A stretch of 64,000 nucleotides of DNA from Bacillota bacterium (lineage in GTDB: Bacteria > Bacillota > Clostridia > Peptostreptococcales > Anaerovoracaceae). The position numbers were made by a program, and so were the translations under genes. Every line of letters starts with the position of its first letter. The stretch's first letter is position 1. The DNA lies in the NCBI GenBank assembly GCA_017436705.1, contig JAFSCP010000036.1, positions 1 to 64,000 on the forward strand, written 5' to 3'. Under the pieces are notes generated by a model that was given only the letters and a program-made list of their open reading frames with translations, ran no database searches and was not told the origin of the DNA. Below, piece after piece: positions 33,657 to 42,583 of this stretch.

Positions 33657-35264
33657 ATGAACGAAAAACAACTTACAATCAGAGGACTTTTAATCGGTTC
33701 AATCGGGAGCATCATTCTTACAATGAGTTCTATGTTTATCGCCCTTAAATCAAGTTCTCTGCCATGGCCGATAATGTTCGTAGTGCTTGTTTCCATGGTA
33801 TCACTCAAAGTCCTTGGAAACACCAACCTGCAGGAAATCAATGTTACTCAGACAGCAATGTCTGCCGGTGCTATGGTAGCAGGCGGACTGGCTTTTACCA
33901 TCCCGGGAATCTGGATGCTGAAGCCGGACACCGAGCTTTCCGTTCCGGTGCTCCTTGTAATTGCTCTTGGGGGTACAATTCTCGGCCTGATTTTTACAGC
34001 ACTTTTCAGAAAGTATTTTATTGAGACCAAAGAACTTCCTTACGCAATGGGACAGGCTGCTGCGGCCACTCTGGAAGTAGGAGACAAGGACATGAAAAAA
34101 TCTGTCCTGCTTTTTGTTTCCATGGGTGCGGCAGGTATTTTTACATGGCTCAGAGACTGGTCCATGAAGCTTCCTGCAACGCTGCTCAGCAATAAGATGA
34201 TGAGTTATGGTTCCATGGCCGGAATCTGGCTTTCACCGATGCTTATCTCAATCGGTTACATAATCGGCCCTGTAGTAATAGGAGTGTGGTTCCTCGGGGC
34301 ACTTATCGGAGATTTTGGTATCCTTTTCGGTGGAGTTGAAATGGGTCTCTGGGACAGCGTAACTGCTGCAAATATCAAATCTTCCCTTGGTATAGGCATG
34401 ATGGTCGGTACCGGCGTAGGAATACTTGTAAAAGGAATAATTCCAAAGGCTAAGGACATCTTCGGCTCAATGTTCATAAAAGACAGACTTGGCGACAATT
34501 TCATCAACATGAGATGGGCACCTTTCGTTCTGGTTATCGTTGCAGCAGCATTCACCTTTATCACTGATATGGGTATTGTGGCATCTGTAATTACAATTCT
34601 TGGTGCGTGGCTTGCAACTTCCATGTCCGCACAGTGTGTAGGTCAGTCAGGAATCAATCCGATGGAAATCTTCGGTATAATCATTCTGCTGGGTGCAAAG
34701 GCAGTTTCATCAATCGGGGAAACTGAAGCATTCTATGTTGCAGCTGTAGTTGCGATCGCATGCGGACTTGTTGGCGATGTAATGAACGATTTCAAAGCAG
34801 GCCATATTCTTAATACTGACCCTAAGGCTCAGTGGCTAGCTGAAGTAGTAGGCGGACTTATCGGAGCTGTTGTTTCTGTGATTATTCTTGCAGTAATCCT
34901 CATGGCTTACGGCAGCGAAGCTTTCGGCGGAGAAATGTTCCCGGCAGCCCAGGCCTCTGCAGTAGCTGCAATGGTCGGCGGAATATCACATGTTCCGTCA
35001 TTCATAATCGGACTTGTAATTGCAGTTATTCTTTACTTTGTAAACTTCCCGGTGATTACACTGGGGCTTGGTGTTTACCTTCCGTTCTATCTCAGTGCTA
35101 CAGCATTTATCGGCGGCGTAATCCGTCTTGCAGTTGATAAAGTTTGTCCGCAGTTTGAAGAAGACGGGAAGGGCACAATCATCGCATCAGGTCTTCTGGG
35201 CGGTGAATCAATAGTAGGAGTAATAATTGCTATTGTCATGGCAATTCAGATATTAAACGCATAA
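33657..35264 (+). CDS. OPT family oligopeptide transporter
   Basis: A 535-residue membrane protein of the OPT superfamily with roughly 14 hydrophobic segments. Recognisable stretches are LTIRGLLIGSIGSIILTMSSMFIALKSSSLPWP at the start, ELPYAMGQAAAATLEVG after the fourth helix and AQCVGQSGINPMEIFGIIILL in the second half. OPT proteins import oligopeptides or metal-chelate complexes by proton coupling. The start is the ATG at 33657 (MNEKQL) with GAAAGG upstream. It has no ABC or peptidase partner next to it. The substrate is unknown. Confidence 0.85.
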   Translation: MNEKQLTIRGLLIGSIGSIILTMSSMFIALKSSSLPWPIMFVVLVSMVSLKVLGNTNLQEINVTQTAMSAGAMVAGGLAFTIPGIWMLKPDTELSVPVLLVIALGGTILGLIFTALFRKYFIETKELPYAMGQAAAATLEVGDKDMKKSVLLFVSMGAAGIFTWLRDWSMKLPATLLSNKMMSYGSMAGIWLSPMLISIGYIIGPVVIGVWFLGALIGDFGILFGGVEMGLWDSVTAANIKSSLGIGMMVGTGVGILVKGIIPKAKDIFGSMFIKDRLGDNFINMRWAPFVLVIVAAAFTFITDMGIVASVITILGAWLATSMSAQCVGQSGINPMEIFGIIILLGAKAVSSIGETEAFYVAAVVAIACGLVGDVMNDFKAGHILNTDPKAQWLAEVVGGLIGAVVSVIILAVILMAYGSEAFGGEMFPAAQASAVAAMVGGISHVPSFIIGLVIAVILYFVNFPVITLGLGVYLPFYLSATAFIGGVIRLAVDKVCPQFEEDGKGTIIASGLLGGESIVGVIIAIVMAIQILNA

Positions 35265-35290
35265 AAATTAAAAAGATGTGAGGAGTTTCA

Positions 35291-37945
35291 ATGAGTGGAA
35301 AGATAGTCATCATTGATGGCAACAGTTTAATAAACAGAGCGTTTTATGCAATGCAGAGACCTATGATTACCAAGGAGGGAATTTATACTCAGGGTATCTA
35401 CGGTTTTATCAACATGCTCAATAAGATTATGGGCGATTATGAGCCTGAATATATGGCAGTTGCTTTTGACCTTAAAGCACCGACTTTCCGCCATCTGGAA
35501 TATGCGGAGTACAAGGCAGGCCGTAAGGCTATGCCTCCTGAACTGGCAATGCAGATGCCTCTGATGAAGGACATTCTCCGTGCCATGAACATTGAAATTC
35601 TTGAGCTTGAGGGTTTCGAGGCCGACGATATTATCGGAACCGTTGCCCGCATGGGTGAGGAGCAGGGGATTGATCCCCTCATAGTTACGGGGGACAAAGA
35701 CGCCCTGCAGCTTGCAACAGAAAAGACCCATGTGCTCATTACAAAAAAAGGTGTAACTGATTTCGAGCTTTTTGACCATGATAAGATGATAGAAAGGTAC
35801 AATCTGACACCAACCCAGTTTATCGACCTTAAAGGCCTTATGGGAGACTCTTCTGACAACATTCCAGGTATTCCGGGTGTAGGTGAAAAAACTGGTATCG
35901 CACTTCTGGAGCAGTTCGGTTCTGTGGAAAATCTGATCGAAAACACTGACCAGATTTCCAAGGCAGGTCTCCGTAAAAAGGTGGAAGAAAACGTCCAGCT
36001 TGCAATTCTCAGCAAGCGCCTTGCGACAATAAACAGGTTCGTTCCTCTTGATATCCAGTTTGATAAATTTAAAGTGGAAGAACCGGATTATAATAAGCTG
36101 ATTGAGCTTTATCAGAAGCTTGAATTCAACAGTTTTTTAAAGAGATTAAAGGTGGAAGAGCCGGAACCTGAAATGGAACCGGCTGTTTCCGCTGTCGTTG
36201 AAAAGCGCGCACTGCGCACCAGAAGTGACCTTGAGGCGCTTAAATCTCTGTCAGGCAAGGAAGTTTACCTTAAAGTATTCGGAGATTATGGTCATGTGAA
36301 CCGACCTGAAATTCATGGTATATTCTTCATGTCTGATGACAAGGCTTTCTTCGCAGACTGCGTGTCTGTAAGTCCTGCAGAGATTACAGAAGTTCTCAAC
36401 GAATCAAAGCTTTCATTTACAGGACACGACCTGAAAGATGATCTTTATTCGCTTATGTGCTATGGTCTGACAAATTACGACATCTGTTTTGACACAGCGA
36501 TTGCAGAATATGTACTTGATGTGGCCCGCAGCAAATATGAGCTTAAGACGCTGGCTCTGGAAAAGCTTCATAAGGTTCTTCCTGAGCAGAGTGATTTTAT
36601 GGCAGGTGCCGGACAGCTTGATATGTTTGCAGATACAAGCAACTCATATCTTGACTACGGTGCAGTACTTGGCAGCACTGTATTTGCAGTAAAAAATGTG
36701 CAGAAGGCTGCAATTTCAGACAATAATCTGGAAAAGATTCTGTATGAAGTGGAACTTCCGCTGATTGAAGTTATGGCTGCCATGGAAGTGGAAGGTGTAC
36801 GTACAAACAAAGCTTTTCTCGATGAATTCGGTGCAGATTTAAAAGAAAAAATTGACCTCCTTGAACTTAAAATTTACGATCTGGCAGGGACAAAATTCAA
36901 TATTAATTCACCGGCTCAGCTGGGAGAAATTCTTTTTGAAACTCTCCAGCTCCCGTCCGGCAAAAAGACCAAGCGTGGATACAGTACCAGTGCAGACATC
37001 CTGGAAAAAATCAAGGATAACCATCCTGTTGTTCCCGCTGTTCTTGAGTACAGAAACCTTACAAAACTTAACTCTACCTATGTGGAAGGAATGAAACCGC
37101 TGATTTCTTCTGAGAGCAAGATTCATGCCCATTTCCAGCAGACTGTTACTGCAACAGGAAGAATCAGCTGCACAGAACCAAATCTTCAGAATATTCCTAT
37201 CAGACAGGAACTGGGACGTAATCTGAGAAGAGCTTTTGAGGCAGAAGAAGGCTATACCCTTGTGGGTGCCGACTATTCACAGATTGAGCTGAGAGTACTT
37301 GCGCATCTTTCCCAGGACCAGAGCCTGATTGACGCTTTCAACAATGGAGAAGATATTCACAAGATGACTGCATCCAGAGTTCTTGGCATTCCTGCTGATC
37401 AGGTTACAGTGGGAGACAGAAGCAGGGCCAAGGCTGTAAATTTCGGTGTAATTTATGGTATGAGCGGTTTCGGACTCAGTGAAGAACTGAATATTACCCG
37501 CAAGGAAGCCGAAAACTATATTGCTGAATATTTCAGAAAACACGAAAAAGTAAAAGAATATATGGACGGCCAGATTGCCAGTGCCAGGGAGACAGGATAT
37601 TCTGAGACGATTCTTGGCCGTAAGCGTGCAATCCATGAAATAAATGCATCTGCATATATGGTGCGTCAGCTTGGCGAGCGTCTTGCCATGAATAGCCCGA
37701 TCCAGGGCAGTGCTGCCGATATAATTAAGGTGGCAATGATAAAAGTATACAGGGAACTCCGGGAAAAACACCCTGATTCCAAACTTATTCTTCAGGTTCA
37801 CGACGAACTGATTATCCAGGCAAAAAACGATGAACTTGAGGAAATTAAAGAACTTCTTGTAAGGAATATGGAAAGTGCCATGAACCTGTCAGTAAAACTA
37901 CTTGCAGAAGTCAATACGGGCAGCACATGGTACGACCTTAAGTAA
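35291..37945 (+). CDS. polA: DNA polymerase I
   Basis: An 884-residue polymerase for repair and Okazaki-fragment processing. Residues 1 to about 290 are the 5' nuclease (VAFDLKAPTFRH, GDSSDNIPGIPGVGEKTG). The middle region (about 305-480) sits where the 3'-5' exonuclease lies but lacks the DxE motif, so proofreading is probably absent, as in many Firmicutes. The polymerase domain has motif A ADYSQIELRVLAH, motif B RSRAKAVNFGVIYG and motif C QVHDELI. It is followed closely by coaE, a common pairing. Confidence 0.97.
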   Translation: MSGKIVIIDGNSLINRAFYAMQRPMITKEGIYTQGIYGFINMLNKIMGDYEPEYMAVAFDLKAPTFRHLEYAEYKAGRKAMPPELAMQMPLMKDILRAMNIEILELEGFEADDIIGTVARMGEEQGIDPLIVTGDKDALQLATEKTHVLITKKGVTDFELFDHDKMIERYNLTPTQFIDLKGLMGDSSDNIPGIPGVGEKTGIALLEQFGSVENLIENTDQISKAGLRKKVEENVQLAILSKRLATINRFVPLDIQFDKFKVEEPDYNKLIELYQKLEFNSFLKRLKVEEPEPEMEPAVSAVVEKRALRTRSDLEALKSLSGKEVYLKVFGDYGHVNRPEIHGIFFMSDDKAFFADCVSVSPAEITEVLNESKLSFTGHDLKDDLYSLMCYGLTNYDICFDTAIAEYVLDVARSKYELKTLALEKLHKVLPEQSDFMAGAGQLDMFADTSNSYLDYGAVLGSTVFAVKNVQKAAISDNNLEKILYEVELPLIEVMAAMEVEGVRTNKAFLDEFGADLKEKIDLLELKIYDLAGTKFNINSPAQLGEILFETLQLPSGKKTKRGYSTSADILEKIKDNHPVVPAVLEYRNLTKLNSTYVEGMKPLISSESKIHAHFQQTVTATGRISCTEPNLQNIPIRQELGRNLRRAFEAEEGYTLVGADYSQIELRVLAHLSQDQSLIDAFNNGEDIHKMTASRVLGIPADQVTVGDRSRAKAVNFGVIYGMSGFGLSEELNITRKEAENYIAEYFRKHEKVKEYMDGQIASARETGYSETILGRKRAIHEINASAYMVRQLGERLAMNSPIQGSAADIIKVAMIKVYRELREKHPDSKLILQVHDELIIQAKNDELEEIKELLVRNMESAMNLSVKLLAEVNTGSTWYDLK

Positions 37946-37957
37946 AGAGTAAAAATT

Positions 37958-38566
37958 ATGAAAATTATAGGACTTACAGGCGGAATAGGAACAGGCAAAT
38001 CAACTGTTTCAGCCTATTTAAAAGAAAAAGGCTGCGTAATTCTTGACGCAGATAAAATGTCACGCCAGCTTACTGCACCGGGTGGAGATGCGCTTCCTGC
38101 AATCAGGAGAACTTTCGGTGATGAAGTGTTTTATGACGACGGAACACTTGACCGCAAGAAGCTTGGAAGCATTGTTTTTAACGATGCAGATAAGCTTAAG
38201 GCTCTGGAAGAAATCACGACACAGAAGGTAGTGGAACAGACTATTGATGGTCTTGTGCGCCTCCGCAAAGCATCTTATAACGGCATTGTTATTATTGATG
38301 CACCTCTTCTCTTTGAATGCGGAATGCAGGTGCTGGCTGAAGAAAACTGGCTTGTAACCGCCGGTCTGAAGGTCAGAATCGAGAGAATAATTAAAAGAGA
38401 TGGTCTGGACCGCCAGAGTATTCTGGACAGAATAAACAACCAGATGAACGACGAAGAAAAGATGACAATGGCCGACTATGTTATAGACAATTCAGGCAAT
38501 CTTGAGAGTCTCTATCAGCAGATTGACAAACTGATTGAAAGGGTTAAAACGGTGAATAATGAGTAA
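37958..38566 (+). CDS. coaE: Dephospho-CoA kinase
   Basis: A 202-residue P-loop kinase that phosphorylates dephospho-CoA in the last step of coenzyme A synthesis. The Walker A is GLTGGIGTGKST. ILDADKMSRQL and VIDAPLLFECGM are the CoA-site segments, and RDGLDRQSILDRINNQM lies in the lid region. It is 12 bases after polA. Its 3' end overlaps the next gene by 8 bases, so all three are one operon. Confidence 0.95.
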   Translation: MKIIGLTGGIGTGKSTVSAYLKEKGCVILDADKMSRQLTAPGGDALPAIRRTFGDEVFYDDGTLDRKKLGSIVFNDADKLKALEEITTQKVVEQTIDGLVRLRKASYNGIVIIDAPLLFECGMQVLAEENWLVTAGLKVRIERIIKRDGLDRQSILDRINNQMNDEEKMTMADYVIDNSGNLESLYQQIDKLIERVKTVNNE

Positions 38567-40199
38567 ACTCAGTTCCAGAAAAAAAATCATGCTTCTTAAA
38601 AAAATATTTCCTGTAATATTTGCTGCAGTGTTAATTATCGCTGTGGCTGTTTCCAGTGTGGATTTTTATAAGGAGGAAGTGCTCAATATTGACCCGGATA
38701 TGGAATATTCTGAGCAGGATACAGTTTACCTCTCATCTGAAAGAATTGACACACTTAACCCTGTAATTTCACAGAGTCAAGATGTCTATTATCTTTCCAA
38801 GCTTATATACAGCAGTCTTTTCACATACGATGAAAACCTTAATCTTAAGCCTGAACTGGCCGGTGAATATGAAATCAATACTGAAAAAGCTTACATAAAC
38901 ATCACCTTAAAAGAAGATGTTTTGTTTCATGACGGAGAAGAACTGAGAGCATCAGACGTTGCATTTACAATCAATGCAATGAAAGCTGCGGGAACTGAAT
39001 GTCCGTATTATGATAAAATTAAAAAAATAAACTCAGCTTTTGCAAGAAGCAAGTATGTTGTGACAATTTATTTCAACAATAATTATAACTGTTCTCTGGA
39101 TGACCTTGTTTTTCCTGTATTGAATGACGGCGATTACAGAGCAGCAAACCAGTTGGTATATGATAAAGATGATTTCATACCTGTGGGAACGGGGCAGTAC
39201 AAGTATAAGTCATACAACAGTACCAAGCAGCTCAGGCTTGTTCCGTACAAGGATTACTTTGCTTCTGCTGCAAAAAAAAATATTATTGTTACTATTCTTC
39301 CGGACAGGGAGCTGGCTTCAAACATGATGGAAATCGACAGCGTAAGCTGCTATGTTGACAGCGGCTCTGACAGAAAATCAATTGCTTCTGACAGAAATCT
39401 CAAGGTTTATGATTTTCCGTCAAATGATGTTGAATTCATTGTTTTCAATACAAATGCACTCTATATGTCCAGTAAAGAAGTAAGACATGCAGTTGCATAT
39501 GGAATTAATATCAACAAGATTCTGGAAAATTCCTATATGGGTGACGGTATCCTCACTGATACCATTTATTATCCGAACTTCCTTGGTGTAAAGGATACGC
39601 TGGATTATTATGAGTACAGTATGCCTGAGGCTATGTCGCTTCTTGCTTCTGTGGGATTTTCAGACAAGAACACCGATGGTTTCCTTGAAGATGCTGCCGG
39701 GGAAACAATAAACTTCACCATTCTTGTCAACAACGATAATGCAACGAGAAACTCTGCAGCAAGAAATATAAAGGCTGACCTGGAGCAGCTCGGTTTAAAA
39801 AGTACAATCAGTTCTCTGAGCGGCGATGAATATCTTAATGCAATACAAAACAGAAGTTTTGATATTTTAATTACAGGATACACAATCGGTGAAGAATATG
39901 ACCTGCGTAATTTCTTCAATGGAAAGAGTGAATGGAAGTATTACAACTATGAACTTTTTGAGCTTTCAAGAGAACTTGACAGGCTTTATACTCCTCAGCA
40001 GTATGCTGAAAAGTATCAGGAACTTAAAACAAAAATGATGGATGAACTGCCTTATTATCCTGTCTGCTATAAAAAGATGAGTCTGATCGGATTACCTTCA
40101 TTTGAAGCTGATAAACTGCCTATGTTCAACAATATATACAAGAACTGCAGCAGCTGGAAATGGAGCATTGTTTCTGAAAAAAATAATGACGAGAATTAG
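38559..40199 (+). CDS. Orphan peptide/nickel-type (family 5) extracellular solute-binding protein
   Basis: A 546-residue protein with an N-terminal signal anchor (LLKKIFPVIFAAVLIIAVAVSSV) and no lipobox Cys, so it is probably membrane-tethered. The body matches the SBP_bac_5 family: DTLNPVISQSQDVYYLSKLIYSSLFTYDENLNLKPELAGEYE, then DVLFHDGEELRASDVAFTINAMK. These normally bind peptides for an ABC importer, but no permease or ATPase gene is nearby. It is the last gene of the polA-coaE operon, and its start overlaps coaE. It may serve a transporter encoded elsewhere or have a non-transport role. Confidence 0.85.
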   Translation: MSKLSSRKKIMLLKKIFPVIFAAVLIIAVAVSSVDFYKEEVLNIDPDMEYSEQDTVYLSSERIDTLNPVISQSQDVYYLSKLIYSSLFTYDENLNLKPELAGEYEINTEKAYINITLKEDVLFHDGEELRASDVAFTINAMKAAGTECPYYDKIKKINSAFARSKYVVTIYFNNNYNCSLDDLVFPVLNDGDYRAANQLVYDKDDFIPVGTGQYKYKSYNSTKQLRLVPYKDYFASAAKKNIIVTILPDRELASNMMEIDSVSCYVDSGSDRKSIASDRNLKVYDFPSNDVEFIVFNTNALYMSSKEVRHAVAYGININKILENSYMGDGILTDTIYYPNFLGVKDTLDYYEYSMPEAMSLLASVGFSDKNTDGFLEDAAGETINFTILVNNDNATRNSAARNIKADLEQLGLKSTISSLSGDEYLNAIQNRSFDILITGYTIGEEYDLRNFFNGKSEWKYYNYELFELSRELDRLYTPQQYAEKYQELKTKMMDELPYYPVCYKKMSLIGLPSFEADKLPMFNNIYKNCSSWKWSIVSEKNNDEN

Positions 40200-40210
40200 T
40201 TAAAAAATAT

Positions 40211-40239
40211 TTGTATTTTCCGGCTTAATATGCTATTAT
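40211..40239 (+). promoter_or_regulatory. Sigma-A promoter for tRNA-Leu and yajC
   Basis: TTGTAT (40211-40216), 17-base spacer, TATTAT (40234-40239). The RNA would start near 40246, about 17 bases before the mature tRNA. Confidence 0.6.
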
Positions 40240-40262
40240 TGTAATGTTACGTGCAATGTTTT

Positions 40263-40349
40263 GCCGGCGTGATGGAATTGGCAGACGTGCGGGACTCAAA
40301 ATCCCGTGGTGGCGACACCGTATGGGTTCGACCCCCATCGCCGGCACCA
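40263..40349 (+). tRNA. tRNA-Leu (anticodon CAA)
   Basis: An 87-base class II tRNA. The acceptor stem GCCGGCG pairs with CGCCGGC, the anticodon stem CGGGA/TCCCG holds loop CTCAAAA with anticodon CAA at 40297-40299, and the T arm contains GGGTTCGACCCC. A long variable arm is present, as expected for Leu, and the CCA end is encoded. It reads UUG codons. It is followed 43 bases later by yajC without a terminator, so tRNA processing may free the yajC mRNA. Confidence 0.97.
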
Positions 40350-40392
40350 TCCAGCAAAATAAACAACAACACACTTGAGAGGAGAACAATCA

Positions 40393-40779
40393 ATGGAAGC
40401 ATTAATTCAGCTTTTACCTTTAGTATTCTTATTTGTGATCATGTACTTCTTAATGATCAGACCTCAGAAGAAAAAAGATAAACAGATTCAGGAAATGAGA
40501 AGATCTCTTTCCGTTGGCGATGAAATCGTTACAATCGGCGGTATCTGCGGTAAGATCGTTAAGACTAAAGAAGACACTTTCATCATCCAGGTTGGTGCCG
40601 ACAAGACTAAGTTTGAAATGATGAGATGGGCTGTTTCTTCTGTAACAAAGCCTTCCACAGTTCGTGAATCTGTAGAAGAAATGAAAGAAGAAGCTCCAAA
40701 GAAAGCATTACCTAAGAGATTAAAGAAAACTTCCGAAGTTGAAGAAGCAGAAGCTGCAGAAAAGACAACTGAAGAATAA
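40393..40779 (+). CDS. yajC: Preprotein translocase subunit YajC
   Basis: A 128-residue single-span membrane protein: hydrophobic helix LLPLVFLFVIMYFLMIRPQKKK, then the conserved cytosolic part SLSVGDEIVTIGGICGKIVK. It associates with SecDF to help Sec-dependent export. The acidic/basic tail after residue 90 is longer than in short homologues. The start is the ATG at 40393 after GAGAGGAG; an in-frame ATG 18 bases upstream lies before that site. secDF itself is about 3 kb downstream in its own unit. Confidence 0.95.
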   Translation: MEALIQLLPLVFLFVIMYFLMIRPQKKKDKQIQEMRRSLSVGDEIVTIGGICGKIVKTKEDTFIIQVGADKTKFEMMRWAVSSVTKPSTVRESVEEMKEEAPKKALPKRLKKTSEVEEAEAAEKTTEE

Positions 40780-40792
40780 TCAAGAGCTTTAT

Positions 40793-40818
40793 GACCTCGC
40801 ATCAGTGGGGTCTTTTTT
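40793..40818 (+). terminator. Terminator after yajC
   Basis: Short stem GACCTC (40793-40798) / GGGGTC (40807-40812), then six Ts. Confidence 0.65.
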
Positions 40819-40866
40819 CATAAGCAGAAATATTTTTGTAAAATTCAGAATTTTCTGAAAATTTAC

Positions 40867-40895
40867 TTTACAAACCTGCGTGAGAGTGCTACAAT
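40867..40895 (+). promoter_or_regulatory. Sigma-A promoter for the sodium:solute symporter gene
   Basis: TTTACA (40867-40872), 17-base spacer, TACAAT (40890-40895). Confidence 0.6.
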
Positions 40896-40929
40896 ACATT
40901 TATCTCAGAAAAAAAGGTAGGTTTTTGTT

Positions 40930-42483
40930 ATGGCTATTAAAATTCTAATGCTCATCGTATTTTTTGCAGTTACCATCGGCATCGGTGTTTACTGTAAAAA
41001 GCAGGCGACAGACGTAAGAGGTTTCGTTCTTGGCGGCCGTTCAGTAGGACCGTGGCTTACTGCTTTTGCATACGGTACATCATATTTCTCTGCGGTTATC
41101 TTTATAGGTTATGCAGGTCAGTTCGGATGGAAATATGGAGTGGCTGCAACATGGATCGGACTGGGAAATGCTTTTATCGGAAGCCTTATGGCCTGGGCAG
41201 TTCTTGGAAGAAGAACAAGAATCATGACACAACATCTGGACGCAGCTACAATGCCGGATTTCTTCGGTAAGCGTTTTGATTCACAGGCACTAAAAACTGC
41301 ATCGGCAGCAATTATTTTCATTTTCCTTATTCCTTATACCGCTTCTGTTTACAACGGTCTTTCCAGATTATTCGGAATGGCATTCAACATTGACTACTCA
41401 TACTGCGTTATTGCAATGTCTGTTTTAACAGCAATATATGTAATCCTCGGCGGATACATGGCAACTGCTGTAAATGACTTCATTCAGGGCTGCATCATGC
41501 TTGTGGGCATAGCGGTAATTATTGCTGCAGTACTTAATATAAACGGCGGTTTCCTTGGTTCACTGGAGGCTATGGCAAATGTGACAGGAAGCACACCTGC
41601 GGAACAGATACCTGGAATATTCAATTCATTCTTCGGTCCTGATCCTGTAAATTTACTTGGAGTAGTAATTCTTACATCACTTGGTACATGGGGACTTCCA
41701 CAGATGGTAGGCAAGTTCTATGCAATCAAGAGCGAAAAGGATATCAACATCGGAACAATTGTATCAACAGTATTTGCACTTGTAGTTGCAGGCGGATGTT
41801 ACTTCCTGGGCGGATTCGGCAGACTTTTCGGCGACATTATTGAATACAATCCTGCAACAGGAATTCCTGTATACGACTCAATTGTTCCATCAATGCTTTC
41901 AGTACTTCCTGATATCCTCATTGCAATCACTGTAATGCTGGTGCTTTCAGCATCAATGTCAACATTGTCATCACTTGTTCTTACATCCAGTTCTGTACTG
42001 ACTCTGGATCTTGTTAACGAAACAGTGGGAAAGGAAATGGATGAGAAGAAAAAAGTTTCAACCATGAGAATATTTATCGTTGTTTTCATTGTACTTTCTG
42101 CAGTAATTGCACTGATTCAGTACAAATCATCAGTGACATTCATTGCACAGCTTATGAGTATTTCATGGGGTGCACTGGCTGGCGCTTTCCTGGGACCTTT
42201 CCTCTACAGCTTATACTGGAAAAAGGTTACCAAGGCAGCTGTATGGGCAAGCTTTGCGGTTGGTGTAGGTCTCACAACCGGCAATATGATTCTCGGTTTC
42301 TTCGGCAAGGCAATCATTGCAAGCCCTATAAACTGCGGTGCAGCTGCAATGATTCTTTCACTGATAATTGTTCCTGCTGTAAGCATGATTACAGCAAAAC
42401 CATCAGAAACAAGAATGGAAGAAGTATTCAGCTGTTACGAAGAAAAGGTGCTTGTTTCCAAGAGAAATGCACTTGAAGATTAA
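40930..42483 (+). CDS. Sodium:solute symporter family protein
   Basis: A 517-residue transporter of the SSS family (PutP/PanF-like) with about 13 helices. Typical stretches are RGFVLGGRSVGPWLTAFAYGTSYFSAVIFIGYAGQ and GTWGLPQMVGKFYAIKSEKDI. VLSASMSTLSSLVLTSSSVLTLDL carries the Ser/Thr-rich sodium site of helix 8. It would bring in a small solute with sodium; proline, pantothenate or another acid cannot be told apart here. It is a monocistronic unit with its own promoter and a hairpin after it. Confidence 0.9.
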   Translation: MAIKILMLIVFFAVTIGIGVYCKKQATDVRGFVLGGRSVGPWLTAFAYGTSYFSAVIFIGYAGQFGWKYGVAATWIGLGNAFIGSLMAWAVLGRRTRIMTQHLDAATMPDFFGKRFDSQALKTASAAIIFIFLIPYTASVYNGLSRLFGMAFNIDYSYCVIAMSVLTAIYVILGGYMATAVNDFIQGCIMLVGIAVIIAAVLNINGGFLGSLEAMANVTGSTPAEQIPGIFNSFFGPDPVNLLGVVILTSLGTWGLPQMVGKFYAIKSEKDINIGTIVSTVFALVVAGGCYFLGGFGRLFGDIIEYNPATGIPVYDSIVPSMLSVLPDILIAITVMLVLSASMSTLSSLVLTSSSVLTLDLVNETVGKEMDEKKKVSTMRIFIVVFIVLSAVIALIQYKSSVTFIAQLMSISWGALAGAFLGPFLYSLYWKKVTKAAVWASFAVGVGLTTGNMILGFFGKAIIASPINCGAAAMILSLIIVPAVSMITAKPSETRMEEVFSCYEEKVLVSKRNALED

Positions 42484-42508
42484 CAGAAGTTTTGTGAAGA
42501 TTTAATGG

Positions 42509-42537
42509 CGTCCCTTGACATTTATTGTCAGGGGACG
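42509..42537 (+). terminator. Stable hairpin after the symporter gene (terminator without clear T-run)
   Basis: Twelve-pair stem 42509-42520 / 42526-42537 (CGTCCCTTGACA with TGTCAGGGGACG, one G-T pair), loop of five. It is followed by TATATTTATG rather than a pure T-run, so termination may be partial. Confidence 0.5.
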
Positions 42538-42583
42538 TATATTTATGTTCAGATATTTTCAGAGAATAACAGGGGATAGTTGT

